Notes under the pieces: generated by a model
Database searches by the model: none
What the model was told of the DNA's origin: nothing
Seen by the model: the letters and a program-made list of their open reading frames with translations, nothing else
Program-made: the position numbers and the translations under genes
Origin: Leclercia sp. S52
GTDB lineage: Bacteria > Pseudomonadota > Gammaproteobacteria > Enterobacterales > Enterobacteriaceae
DNA: 64,000 nucleotides
Assembly (NCBI RefSeq): GCF_039727615.1
Contig: NZ_CP152474.1
Location: 3,100,001-3,164,000 of the forward strand
Reading direction: 5' to 3'
Shown here: one piece after another, positions 17,652-26,475 of the stretch
Position numbering within the stretch: the first letter of the stretch is position 1
How the letters are laid out: the number at the start of each line of letters is the position of its first letter

Positions 17652-17685
17652 AAAAAAGCCCGCTTAAGTTTCCTTAAGCGGGCTT
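17652..17685 (-). terminator. Rho-independent terminator of tRNA-Asn copy 3
   Basis: The GCCCGCTTAAG / CTTAAGCGGGC stem followed on the minus strand by TTTTTTGC. It may also serve the convergent M24 gene. Confidence 0.88.
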
Positions 17686-17693
17686 CTCAAATA

Positions 17694-17769
17694 TGGCTCC
17701 TCTGACTGGACTCGAACCAGTGACATACGGATTAACAGTCCGCCGTTCTACCGACTGAACTACAGAGGA
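17694..17769 (-). tRNA. asnW: tRNA-Asn (GTT), copy 3
   Basis: A 76-nt tRNA identical to the other copies but on the minus strand. It lies just downstream of yeeO on the same strand and has its own promoter, as asnW does in E. coli. Confidence 0.96.
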
Positions 17770-17787
17770 ATCGTGTGAACGGGGCGA

Positions 17788-17816
17788 ATATTAGCGATGC
17801 CACCTGGCGATGTCAA
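17788..17816 (-). promoter_or_regulatory. Sigma-70 promoter of tRNA-Asn copy 3
   Basis: On the minus strand TTGACA, a 17-bp spacer and TAATAT, followed by the same GC-rich CGCCCCGTTCACACGA discriminator seen at copy 2. Confidence 0.82.
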
Positions 17817-17849
17817 AGGCAGAATGCAGATTTTGCATCGTTTGCCGAT

Positions 17850-19406
17850 TTATTCCCCAGTTTGAACATTTGCTACCCGTTCCGGGGCAATAACTGCCAC
17901 CTTATCGCGCTGTGGTCGCGGATATTTCTTCAGCCAGCGCCCGCTGACCATGCGCCAGTAGAACAGTGCCCCGCGTACCGCCCAGTCGAGGAACATCCCC
18001 AGCCAGACCCCGACCACGCCCATCCCCAGCATGATCCCCAGCGTATAACCCGCGACCACGCGGCAGCCCCACATCCCGAGCATCGAGACCCACATCGCAA
18101 AGCGAGCATCGCGCGCCCCTTTCAGCCCGGCAGGCAACACCCACGAGGCGGCCCAGATCGGCATAAAGGCCGCGTTCAGCCAGAGCAGGATCACCACCAC
18201 ATCCTTTACGTCCTGCTCATGGGTGTAGAACGACGCCAGTAGTCCGGCGAAGGGGGCGGTGCCCCAGGCAATGGCGGTCAGGCCGATGGTCGAAAGCCAG
18301 AAGACATGACGCAGCTGGCGCTCCGCCTGGCCGATCTGACCCTTACCGAGCCGTTTACCGGTGATAATGGTGGAAGCGGACCCGAGGGCGTTACCCGGCA
18401 GGTTGATCAGTGCCGCGACGGAAAAGGCGATAAAGTTCCCGGCAATGACGTCGGTACCCATCCCGGCCACAAACATCTGGGTCAGGAGTTTACCGCCGTT
18501 GAACAGTACTGATTCAATACTGGCGGGCACGCCGATGCCCATCACTTCCCAGATGATGGCGAAGTTGAGCGGCTTGAAATAGCTCTTGATGCTGATGCGC
18601 AGCGACGGGTTAAACCCGACCGCCAGCACGACAATGATGGCGACGGCACCGATATAGCGCGAGATGGTCAGCCCGAGTCCCGCCCCGACAAAGCCGAGCC
18701 CGTCCCAGGAGAAGAGGCCGTAAATCAGCACGCTGCTGATCATAATGTTCAGGATGTTCATCCCGCCGTTAATCAGCAGCGGAATTTTGGTGTTCCCTGC
18801 CCCGCGCAGCGCCCCGCTGCCAATCAGCGCAATCGCCGCAGCCGGGTAGCTCAGCACCGTCATCTCAAGGTACGACAGCGCCAGCGCTTTCACCTCACCG
18901 GTCGCCTCGCCGGCCACCACGTTAATGATCTCTTCACCGAAATAGTGGATCACCGCCGCCAGAATAATAGAGAACAAGGTCATGATCACCAGCGACTGGC
19001 GGGCTGCAGCCCTCGCCCGTCGTGGGTCACGTTTCCCCAGACTAAAAGCCACCACCACCGTGGTCCCGAGATCGATGGCCGCAAAGAACGAGATGATCAC
19101 CATGTTAAAGCTGTCGGCCAGCCCGACGCCCGCCATCGCCTCTTTGCCGAGCCAACTGACCAGGAAGGTGCTGAGCACCCCCATCAGCAGGACGCAGGTA
19201 TTTTCCAGAAAGATAGGCACGGCAAGTGGGGTGATTTCACGCCAGAAGAGAACCTTGTAGCTCTTACGTTTGGCATACCAGGGCGTGCGCATCACGGCCT
19301 GGCGTAAAGCGGAGGTGACGTTCAAAATGGACCTTAGCGAGAAAAGTTGAAACTCCATTTCAAATGATGAGGGAGAAATGCAGATCCTGCAAAGTATTTC
19401 CCACAA
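17850..19406 (-). CDS. yeeO: YeeO, MATE-family exporter
   Basis: 518 residues with twelve predicted membrane helices in the MATE/MOP layout: two homologous halves, the first with VPIFLENTCVLLMGVLSTFL and GLADSFN, the second with PASIESVLFNGGKLLTQMF. The family exports cationic and aromatic compounds by Na+ or H+ antiport. E. coli YeeO has been reported to export dipeptides and flavins. It is flanked by tRNA-Asn copies on both sides, as in E. coli. The exact start is uncertain: in-frame ATG codons also occur at 19358 and nearby. Confidence 0.9.
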   Translation of the reverse strand: MWEILCRICISPSSFEMEFQLFSLRSILNVTSALRQAVMRTPWYAKRKSYKVLFWREITPLAVPIFLENTCVLLMGVLSTFLVSWLGKEAMAGVGLADSFNMVIISFFAAIDLGTTVVVAFSLGKRDPRRARAAARQSLVIMTLFSIILAAVIHYFGEEIINVVAGEATGEVKALALSYLEMTVLSYPAAAIALIGSGALRGAGNTKIPLLINGGMNILNIMISSVLIYGLFSWDGLGFVGAGLGLTISRYIGAVAIIVVLAVGFNPSLRISIKSYFKPLNFAIIWEVMGIGVPASIESVLFNGGKLLTQMFVAGMGTDVIAGNFIAFSVAALINLPGNALGSASTIITGKRLGKGQIGQAERQLRHVFWLSTIGLTAIAWGTAPFAGLLASFYTHEQDVKDVVVILLWLNAAFMPIWAASWVLPAGLKGARDARFAMWVSMLGMWGCRVVAGYTLGIMLGMGVVGVWLGMFLDWAVRGALFYWRMVSGRWLKKYPRPQRDKVAVIAPERVANVQTGE

Positions 19407-19475
19407 AAATATGTTGGTAATTGCGTCAAACTGACGACGGAATCAGCAGTTGATCGAAATCGGGTAAGATCAGGT

Positions 19476-19503
19476 TTGACAAAAGTTTTTTCGCCGCTAA
19501 GAT
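19476..19503 (+). promoter_or_regulatory. Sigma-70 promoter of tRNA-Asn copy 4
   Basis: TTGACA at 19476 and TAAGAT at 19498 with a 16-bp spacer, upstream of the tRNA at 19520. Confidence 0.7.
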
Positions 19504-19519
19504 AACGCTCCACAACGAT

Positions 19520-19595
19520 TCCTCTGTAGTTCAGTCGGTAGAACGGCGGACTGTTAATCCGTATGTCACTGGTTCGAGTCCAGTCAGAGGAGCCA
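19520..19595 (+). tRNA. asnU: tRNA-Asn (GTT), copy 4
   Basis: A 76-nt tRNA with encoded CCA, identical to the other three copies. Upstream and downstream flanks differ from copies 1-3. Confidence 0.96.
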
Positions 19596-19602
19596 CATTT
19601 AA

Positions 19603-19628
19603 GAAGCCTGCTTTCGAGCAGGCTTTTT
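19603..19628 (+). terminator. Rho-independent terminator of tRNA-Asn copy 4
   Basis: Stem AAGCCTGCTTTCGAGCAGGCTT followed by T5. It differs from the CCCGCTTAAG hairpin of the other copies. Confidence 0.88.
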
Positions 19629-19654
19629 GCTTTTCTGAATCAGCTACAGTAACA

Positions 19655-19687
19655 AAAAGGCCCTCTGTCACCAGAGGGCCTTTTTTT
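19655..19687 (-). terminator. Terminator after tmaR, bidirectional
   Basis: AAAAAGGCCCTCTG / CAGAGGGCCTTTTTTT, a strong hairpin with A and T runs on both sides. It lies between tRNA-Asn copy 4 and the convergent tmaR. Confidence 0.9.
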
Positions 19688-19700
19688 CATTCACCGGCAA

Positions 19701-20036
19701 TTATTCGCCTTTGGCTTCGGCGTGCTTCATCTCGCCCATGACTTTCAGCTTTTTCGAGATTTCACGACGTTCTTTAGAGATCTCAGCATTCTTGATGATG
19801 TAGTCGTCGACGCGGTCTTCATAGTCGCTTTTCATGCTGGCGATGATGCCCTGAATGGCTTCAACGCTCATGCCTGGCTTGATGTAATCGCTCAGGTTAT
19901 CCAGCAGCAGAACACGCTTCTGGTTGTCACGGATCTTCTTCTCAACGTCCTGGATTTCACGTTGCAGTTTGTTCTTGCGGCGGAACAGGCGGACGAATTC
20001 CAGAACATCCTGGAAAGAAGGCTTGGTAGTTTCCAT
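19701..20036 (-). CDS. tmaR: TmaR (YeeX), PTS enzyme I polar-localisation protein
   Basis: 111 residues, highly charged and almost wholly helical, with coiled-coil heptads through [21 protein letters not shown] (seen at about residues 18-38) and [13 protein letters not shown] near the end. It is nearly identical to E. coli YeeX, renamed TmaR because it clusters at the cell pole and recruits PTS enzyme I there, controlling sugar uptake. It sits between asnU and yeeA. The gap to yeeA (20037-20203) shows nothing distinctive beyond a likely promoter. Confidence 0.94.
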   Translation of the reverse strand: METTKPSFQDVLEFVRLFRRKNKLQREIQDVEKKIRDNQKRVLLLDNLSDYIKPGMSVEAIQGIIASMKSDYEDRVDDYIIKNAEISKERREISKKLKVMGEMKHAEAKGE

Positions 20037-20203
20037 TTTTACACCCCTGATAATGTGAGATTCGGATTCGTTTAAACAACCGCGATGCCGTTAACCTTAC
20101 TGACAGCGATTGCTGATGACAATAATTTTTCCTTTGTCCCTATCATAACCTCAATTTCTGCTGAATCGAAGCAGCAGGCAACACAACCGCGCATGGCCGC
20201 TTT

Positions 20204-21262
20204 TTATTTGCGCAATGCCCGGCAGATAAGATGTGACAACAGCTCCAGCTGCCGCGCAAGTTCCATGCTCAACCATACATAGCCGTGAATGGGCGTTTCC
20301 GCCACGTTTTCACTGGGTCGATCGTTGATCAGCTGGCGCAGCTCGGCAACAATTTCATTCAGCCGCTCGGTATTGGCCAGAATAGGCTGCGGATTACCTT
20401 CGTAGAGCGCATGGGCGATGGTGAGCAGCGTCTGCTGTGTCATTTGCTGCGTCTCTTTTAAGGTCCGGGCATTCAACAATACAAAGTGGCTTGCCCGGGA
20501 GGCCCAGTGGGCATTGATTTGCAGCTCTAGCATGCAGACCAGATTGCGGCTGACGGTCTGGATCGCTTCGAAGATAGCTTTCTGAATATGGGTCTCTTTG
20601 CTGGCCGGGGTAATCAGGCCGCGCATTTTGACCACGTCGTTGAGGATAGTTTGCAGGTGTTTTTCCAGTCGCGGACGCTCCACCAGGTTGGGGGAAAAGC
20701 CTGCCTGGTAAACCCGGTTAAAAGCGGTGACGTAGTTCGCCATCTGGATACGCCAGTGCAGAAACGCCCGCTGCGGCCAGATACCGGTAAACAGCATCGC
20801 CAGCAGGGAACCGAGGATCACGTCGCCGCTTCGCCACAGCGCAGTATGCATATCCCCGGTTGGCGCGCCTATTACCACCGCAAGGGTGATACCAATCAGC
20901 AGCGACTGATAGGGCCGCTTGCCCAGCGCCAGCCAGCCGCAGAGGAACATCGCTGCCGCGCACCACAGCAGCATCAGCGGCAGAGAGATAAGCTCCAGCT
21001 TCAGGGCAATCAGCCCCAGCGCCGAGCCCAGAATAGTGCCGCCAATACGCTCGAACGCCCGCGGCACCACGTTGCCCCAGAAGGAGATGGGCCCCATGAT
21101 AACCACCAGGGTAATCAGCGGCCATGTCCCTTCCGGCACGTCCAACAGACGCACCAGTAAAAAGGTGAGGATAAACGCCAGCGCGATACGGCATCCGTGT
21201 ACGATGCGGTAATGGCGATACAGTCGAATTTCAAAAGGCGTCAGATTTTTGTCGGGGCGCAC
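20204..21262 (-). CDS. yeeA: YeeA, FUSC-family inner-membrane protein
   Basis: 352 residues. The N-terminal half has about six membrane helices (IALAFILTFLLVRLLDVPEG near the start, GPISFWGNVVPRAFERIGGT loop), a hallmark of the FUSC/aromatic acid exporter superfamily. The C-terminal half is a soluble helical domain. Relatives export aromatic carboxylic acids, but YeeA itself has no settled substrate, so a transport role is family-based inference. It is in the conserved tmaR-yeeA-sbmC order. Confidence 0.9.
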   Translation of the reverse strand: MRPDKNLTPFEIRLYRHYRIVHGCRIALAFILTFLLVRLLDVPEGTWPLITLVVIMGPISFWGNVVPRAFERIGGTILGSALGLIALKLELISLPLMLLWCAAAMFLCGWLALGKRPYQSLLIGITLAVVIGAPTGDMHTALWRSGDVILGSLLAMLFTGIWPQRAFLHWRIQMANYVTAFNRVYQAGFSPNLVERPRLEKHLQTILNDVVKMRGLITPASKETHIQKAIFEAIQTVSRNLVCMLELQINAHWASRASHFVLLNARTLKETQQMTQQTLLTIAHALYEGNPQPILANTERLNEIVAELRQLINDRPSENVAETPIHGYVWLSMELARQLELLSHLICRALRK

Positions 21263-21301
21263 ACGCTCTCCAGCATTACGGCAAACCCTGATTGTACTGT
21301 G

Positions 21302-21334
21302 TTTTCTGCCGGAGCGGTGGCACCCGGCAGAAAA
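21302..21334 (-). terminator. Terminator after sbmC
   Basis: TTTTCTGCCGG / CCGGCAGAAAA hairpin in the gap between the sbmC stop and the yeeA start. T and A runs on both sides suit termination of minus-strand sbmC. Confidence 0.7.
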
Positions 21335-21364
21335 ACCCTCTGAAGAGTGAGCATACCTGCGGCG

Positions 21365-21838
21365 TTACACGACCCGATTTTGTACCGGAATAAACATCTC
21401 GATATCCCAGTAGCCGTCGGCGTTACCGTCGTTCAGGTAACGTTCGAAGCAGGGTTTTGGTGCGATCTGGTAATTGCCATCTTCGAGCAGGCTGTCGAAG
21501 AACAGGTTCCACGGGGTGGCGAAGTCAAAATTCTCAACGCGGGCGGTGGCTACTGCGTACTCGCCCTCGGCCACCTCGGTGAGGATCACCCCTTCGCTGT
21601 TGGCGGGAACGACAAAATCATCCGGCACGGTGACAACCGTGTCGCAACGTAACTTTTCAGCCGGCACTTCATCAGGATTATCGTAATAGACCGCCACCCA
21701 CTCCAGCGGCTGAATATGCTTACCATCAACCCACATCACCAGTTGCTCAAAACCCTGCTTAACCGTTTGCTCCCAGGGGCCAACCATATGAAAACCGGCG
21801 ATTTTGCGTTTGTTCTGGTGCTTGATGCTGTAGTCCAT
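21365..21838 (-). CDS. sbmC: SbmC (GyrI), DNA gyrase inhibitor
   Basis: 157 residues, the exact E. coli length, with the GyrI-like fold (begins [20 protein letters not shown], ends [12 protein letters not shown] region). Known role: binds gyrase and protects DNA from gyrase-trapping toxins such as microcin B17 and CcdB. An SOS box lies just upstream, matching its known LexA control. Confidence 0.95.
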   Translation of the reverse strand: MDYSIKHQNKRKIAGFHMVGPWEQTVKQGFEQLVMWVDGKHIQPLEWVAVYYDNPDEVPAEKLRCDTVVTVPDDFVVPANSEGVILTEVAEGEYAVATARVENFDFATPWNLFFDSLLEDGNYQIAPKPCFERYLNDGNADGYWDIEMFIPVQNRVV

Positions 21839-21854
21839 GCTGCCTCCGATTGGT

Positions 21855-21874
21855 TACTGTATATACATACACTG
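21855..21874. promoter_or_regulatory. LexA (SOS) box of sbmC
   Basis: TACTGTATATACATACAC matches the LexA consensus CTGT-N8-ACAG except for the last base. It starts 17 bases upstream of the sbmC start, overlapping the likely promoter. Confidence 0.8.
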
Positions 21875-21959
21875 TAATGCAGAGAAAAGCGGTTTAACAA
21901 TGATGATCTGTCTATTATGCGAGCAGGCTCGCACAGTCGCCAGCCTGCTCATCCTGCCG

Positions 21960-23126
21960 TCAGGCTTTGTGGTGCAGATAGTCGCTCAGACGTGAGAACA
22001 TCCCACCTTTACCGACGCTTTCGAGAGTCACCAGCGGCCAGTGGGCGACCACCTTATCGCGATCGTATAGCTCAATCTCCCCCACCCGCTGATGCGCGGC
22101 AATCGGCGCTTCCAGCTCTTTTTTATCCAGCACATATTTGGCTTTAATGTTTGGCAGCTCCGCCTTCGGCAGCGCCAGCCAGAAGTCCTGATCGGTTCCC
22201 AGCGAAATCTGCTCTTTATCGCCGTACCAGATGCGCTCGATGCCAACCTGTTTTCCGTTACGCAGGATCTGCACGGTATCGAAGTTCTGCTGCCCCCAGT
22301 GCAGGAGCTTACGCGCCTGATCCTCGCGCCCTTTCGGGCTTTCAGCCCCCATGATGACGGCAATCAGGCGGCGCTGACCGTCCACGGCCGAGGCAATAAG
22401 GTTAAAACCGGCCCCGGAAGTGTGCCCGGTTTTCAGGCCATCGACGCTGAGCGATTTATCCCACAGCAGGCCGTTACGGTTCTGCTGCGTGATGCCGTTC
22501 CAGGTCAGGCTCTTCTCGCTATACATGTGATAAAACGCCGGCTCACCGTGGATGATGGCGCGGGAGAGCACCGCCAGGTCGTACGCCGAGCTGTGCTGGC
22601 CCGGCGCATCCAGACCATGTACCGTTTCAAAATGGGTATCGCGCAGATTCAGCTTTTTGACGTAGTCATTCATCATAGTGACGAACTGCGGCTGCCCGCC
22701 CGCCACGTAATCGGCCAGCGCCACGCAGGCGTCGTTGCCGGAATCAACAATCAGGCCGCGGCTGAGGTCGCGCACCGAAACCTGCTCGCCCGCCTTCAGG
22801 AACATCAGCGAGGAGCCGTCAAAAACCGGATTGCCCTTGGCCCAGGCATCCTGACCGACCGTGACCATATCGTCCGGAGTGATGCGATGGCTGTCGATGG
22901 CGCGATCCACCACATAGCCGGTCATCAGCTTGGTCAGGCTGGCCGGATTGCGCTGCACGTGTTCGTTACCCGCCGTTAAAATCTGCCCTGTCGTGTAATC
23001 CATCAGCACCCAGGAGCCTGCCTGGACGGCTGGCGGCTGCGGCGCATAGTTAATCGGATCGGCAGCCAGCGCGGAAGAAATGCTCAAAGTGAGTAAAGAA
23101 ACAGCAATAAACAGACGGCGTTTCAA
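21960..23126 (-). CDS. dacD: DacD, D-alanyl-D-alanine carboxypeptidase (PBP6b)
   Basis: 388 residues. A signal peptide ends at SSALAADP. The penicillin-binding triad is complete: Ser63 in SLTK, SGNDA (SxN) and KTGHT (KTG). The C-terminal beta domain and the amphipathic tail (MFSRLSDYLHHK) used for membrane association follow. It trims pentapeptides in peptidoglycan. A GAGCAGGCT inverted repeat at 21921-21950 beyond the stop lacks a T run and may be a weak terminator. Confidence 0.95.
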   Translation of the reverse strand: MKRRLFIAVSLLTLSISSALAADPINYAPQPPAVQAGSWVLMDYTTGQILTAGNEHVQRNPASLTKLMTGYVVDRAIDSHRITPDDMVTVGQDAWAKGNPVFDGSSLMFLKAGEQVSVRDLSRGLIVDSGNDACVALADYVAGGQPQFVTMMNDYVKKLNLRDTHFETVHGLDAPGQHSSAYDLAVLSRAIIHGEPAFYHMYSEKSLTWNGITQQNRNGLLWDKSLSVDGLKTGHTSGAGFNLIASAVDGQRRLIAVIMGAESPKGREDQARKLLHWGQQNFDTVQILRNGKQVGIERIWYGDKEQISLGTDQDFWLALPKAELPNIKAKYVLDKKELEAPIAAHQRVGEIELYDRDKVVAHWPLVTLESVGKGGMFSRLSDYLHHKA

Positions 23127-23336
23127 CGGTATATCCTCAGGTCATTTAAAATCGTTGCCCTTTTTACGGAAGTTTTCCGCTGGATACCTGGAATAATTGC
23201 AAAAAAATGTGACAGCACGCAGGTTTTTCCCGGACGATTCCTCGCAAATTTGCAGGCTGACGGCGCTTTTCCTTCGGCGTGCCAGGCCGGATGGTTTACC
23301 ATAGTGGTGTCACTCATAAACAGGATGGTATTACTG

Positions 23337-24761
23337 GTGTCTGACTCCGCCGCGCTGCCTACATTTTTATTCCACGACTACGAAACCTTTGGCACCAGCC
23401 CCTCGCTGGATCGCCCTGCCCAGTTCGCCGCGATCCGCACCGATGCCGATTTCAATATCATCGGTGAGCCGGAGGTGTTCTTTTGCAAACCCGCCGATGA
23501 CTATTTGCCCCAGCCAGGCGCGGTGATGGTTACCGGCATCACCCCGCAGGAAGCCCGGGAAAAAGGGGTAAATGAAGCGGAGTTTGCCCGTCGCATTCAT
23601 GACCTGTTTACCGTGCCCAACACCTGCGTGGTGGGCTACAACAACGTGCGCTTCGATGACGAAGTGACCCGGCATATTTTTTACCGCAACTTCTACGATC
23701 CCTATGCCTGGAGCTGGCAAAACAAGAACTCGCGCTGGGATCTGCTGGATGTCATGCGCGCCTGCTATGCCCTGCGCCCTGAAGGTATCAACTGGCCCGA
23801 CAACGAGGACGGGCTCCCCAGCTTCCGCCTTGAACATCTGACCCGCGCGAACGGCATTGAACACAGCAATGCCCATGACGCGATGGCGGATGTCTACGCC
23901 ACTATCGCCATGGCGAAGCTGGTGAAGACCCAACAGCCGAAGCTGTTTGAGTACCTGCTCAGCCATCGCAGTAAGCAAAAACTCACCACCCTGATTGACG
24001 TGCCTCAGATGAAGCCGCTGATGCATATCTCCGGGATGTTCGGCGCCTGGCGCGGGAATACCAGTTGGGTGGCCCCGCTGGCCTGGCATCCGGAAAACCG
24101 CAACGCGGTGATTATGGTGGATTTGGCCGGGGATATAACTCCCCTGCTGACGCTGGACAGCGACAGCCTGCGCGAGCGGCTCTACACCCCGAAAGAGGCG
24201 CTGGGAGATGATGCCGCCGTACCGGTCAAGCTGGTGCATATCAACAAGTGCCCGGTGCTGGCCCCCGCCAACACCCTGCGCCCGGACGATGCCGAACGGC
24301 TGGGAATCGACCGTCAGCACTGTCTGGATAACCTGAAAAAGCTGCGGGAAAACCCGCAGGTGCGCGAAAAGGTGGTGGCGATTTTTGCCGAAGCGGAGCC
24401 GTTCGTCCCGTCAGAGAACGTCGATGCCCAGCTCTATAACGGCTTTTTTAGCGACGCTGACCGCTCTGCCATGAATATCGTTTTGCAGACCGATCCGCGT
24501 AATCTGCCCGCGCTGGATATCACCTTTGCCGATGGGCGTATCAACAAGCTGATCTTTAACTACCGCGCCCGCAATTTCCCCGGCACGCTGGATGAGGCCG
24601 AGCAGGAACGGTGGCTGCAGCATCGCCGCAACGTGTTTACTCCGGAGTATTTGCAGGCTTACGCTCAGGAGCTGGAGATGCTCTACGGTGAGTATGAAGG
24701 CAATGCTGAAAAACAGGCGCTGTTGAAAGCGCTGTATCAGTATGCGCAGGAGATAGTGTGA
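23337..24761 (+). CDS. sbcB: SbcB, exonuclease I
   Basis: 474 residues from GTG 23337, one fewer than E. coli SbcB; an in-frame ATG at 23325 is the alternative. The DEDDh active site is seen as FLFHDYETFGT (Asp, Glu), the YNNVRFDDE segment and SNAHDAMADVYAT (His, Asp). The SH3-like and C-terminal helical domains are complete. It degrades single-stranded DNA 3' to 5' in recombination and repair. It is divergent from dacD. Confidence 0.93.
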   Translation: MSDSAALPTFLFHDYETFGTSPSLDRPAQFAAIRTDADFNIIGEPEVFFCKPADDYLPQPGAVMVTGITPQEAREKGVNEAEFARRIHDLFTVPNTCVVGYNNVRFDDEVTRHIFYRNFYDPYAWSWQNKNSRWDLLDVMRACYALRPEGINWPDNEDGLPSFRLEHLTRANGIEHSNAHDAMADVYATIAMAKLVKTQQPKLFEYLLSHRSKQKLTTLIDVPQMKPLMHISGMFGAWRGNTSWVAPLAWHPENRNAVIMVDLAGDITPLLTLDSDSLRERLYTPKEALGDDAAVPVKLVHINKCPVLAPANTLRPDDAERLGIDRQHCLDNLKKLRENPQVREKVVAIFAEAEPFVPSENVDAQLYNGFFSDADRSAMNIVLQTDPRNLPALDITFADGRINKLIFNYRARNFPGTLDEAEQERWLQHRRNVFTPEYLQAYAQELEMLYGEYEGNAEKQALLKALYQYAQEIV

Positions 24762-24771
24762 TCTGAGAAAA

Positions 24772-24808
24772 TAAAAAAGCCGGAGGCGATGTCTCCGGCT
24801 TTTTTTTG
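24772..24808. terminator. Bidirectional terminator between sbcB and plaP
   Basis: AAAAAAGCCGGAGGCGATGT-type hairpin (AAGCCGGAG / CTCCGGCTT) with A6 before and T8 after, between convergent genes. Confidence 0.9.
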
Positions 24809-24811
24809 CTT

Positions 24812-24838
24812 TGCCCGGCGGCGCGATGCTTGCCGGGC
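24812..24838. repeat. REP element
   Basis: GCCCGGCGGCGC and GCTTGCCGGGC arms, the enterobacterial REP palindrome with its G-rich mismatch, located in the convergent gap next to the terminator. Confidence 0.8.
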
Positions 24839-24849
24839 CTGAAGATTTA

Positions 24850-26208
24850 TTATGCTACGTCTTCGTACTGAGGAACCGGGTTGCGGAAGCTTTTGGTTAC
24901 GCATGCCAGGTAAATCAGACCGATACCACCCCAGATCAGACCCAGAACCATTGAGCTCTCTTCCAGGTTGATCCACAGCGCACCGACGGTCAGCGCACCA
25001 CATACCGGCAGCAGCAGGTAGTTGAAGTGGTCTTTCAGCGTTTTGTTGCGCTTCTCACGGATCCAGAACTGAGAGATCACGGAGAGGTTAACAAAGGTAA
25101 AGGCAACCAGCGCACCGAAGTTGATCAGCGCAGTCGCGGTAACCAGGTCGAAGTTAATCGCCAGCAACGCAATGGCACCCACCAGCAGCACGTTCCATGC
25201 CGGGGTACGCCATTTCGGATGAACATAACCGAAGAAGCGAGTCGGGAATACGCCATCACGGCCCATCACGTACATCAGACGGGAAACGCCGGCGTGTGCC
25301 GCCATACCGGATGCCAGAACGGTCACGCTGGAGAAGATCAGCACGCCCCACTGGAAGGTTTTACCGGCAACATACAGCATGATTTCCGGCTGTGACGCGT
25401 CCGGATCTTTGAAGCGAGAGATATCCGGGAAGTACAGCTGCAGGAAGTAAGAGGCACCGATAAAGATGATGCCGCCAATCAATGCTGTCAGGAAGATAGC
25501 ACGCGGGATCACACGCTCAGCGTCTTTGGTCTCTTCAGACAGCGAAGAGATACCGTCGAAGCCGAGGAACGAGAAGCACAGGATGGTCGCACCGGTGATC
25601 ATCGGCACGACATGCGCGCCTTCAGACCAGAACGGACGGGTGCTGGTCAGCGTACCTGCGCCTTCACCGTGAGAAACGCCGTAAATGATCAGACCGACGA
25701 TCACCGCCACAATACCCATCTGCAGGATAACAATCAGGGTGTTGAAGTTGGCCACGGTCTTGATGCTGCGCAGGTTAGAGATGGTCATAAAGGCCACCAG
25801 CGCCACAACGAAGATCCACGACGGTACGGAAGGCACCAGCGCTTCGAAGTAAATTTTTGCCAGAAGGATGTTGATCATCGGCATGAACAGGTAGTCCAGC
25901 AGGGATGACCAGCCCACCATAAAGCCAACTGCCGGGCTAATGGACTTCTGAGCATAGGTGTACGCAGAGCCTGCGGACGGGAAGCGGCGAACCAGCTTGC
26001 CGTAGCTCAGCGCGGTAAAGAGGATCGCGATCAGCGCAAAGGCATACGCCGTTGCAACGTGACCGTCAGTGAGGCCTGAAACGATACCAAACGTATCGAA
26101 CAGCGTCATCGGCTGCATATAGGCAAGGCCCATCATAACAACCGGAATCAACGTAAGCGTTTTACGTAATTCCACGCGAGAGGTTTTTGGAGTTGCGTTA
26201 TGCGACAT
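24850..26208 (-). CDS. plaP: PlaP, low-affinity putrescine importer
   Basis: 452 residues, twelve membrane helices, amino acid-polyamine-organocation family. The N-terminal motif [20 protein letters not shown] and the [20 protein letters not shown] loop are typical of PlaP/YeeF. In E. coli it imports putrescine and supports surface motility. It ends convergently with sbcB. The 26209-26475 gap towards yeeY holds its promoter region but no feature I can name with confidence. Confidence 0.93.
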   Translation of the reverse strand: MSHNATPKTSRVELRKTLTLIPVVMMGLAYMQPMTLFDTFGIVSGLTDGHVATAYAFALIAILFTALSYGKLVRRFPSAGSAYTYAQKSISPAVGFMVGWSSLLDYLFMPMINILLAKIYFEALVPSVPSWIFVVALVAFMTISNLRSIKTVANFNTLIVILQMGIVAVIVGLIIYGVSHGEGAGTLTSTRPFWSEGAHVVPMITGATILCFSFLGFDGISSLSEETKDAERVIPRAIFLTALIGGIIFIGASYFLQLYFPDISRFKDPDASQPEIMLYVAGKTFQWGVLIFSSVTVLASGMAAHAGVSRLMYVMGRDGVFPTRFFGYVHPKWRTPAWNVLLVGAIALLAINFDLVTATALINFGALVAFTFVNLSVISQFWIREKRNKTLKDHFNYLLLPVCGALTVGALWINLEESSMVLGLIWGGIGLIYLACVTKSFRNPVPQYEDVA

Positions 26209-26475
26209 AGTTATTCTCCTTTACGGTGAATACCGCCACGTAAGCGAATGATTGCCCCATTTCTTTCTTCCTCAGCGACAACAACTGTCGGATTTTAGTA
26301 AATATCTATCCGGTACGAAGCCCGGCCTCTTGGATTTAATGGTTTTCTTACATGCAAAAAAAAATAATCGACGCCTTTTATATCGTCGATTATTCCATGT
26401 TTGCTGCGGCGCATTTTCCCTAAATGATAGCGAAAATGCAAGAGATCGAAAGGCATCCTAAAGTTAAATTTTTAT

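Noticed and set aside
21921..21950. GAGCAGGCT inverted repeat after dacD as a terminator
   Set aside because: No T run follows on either strand; I only mention it with dacD.
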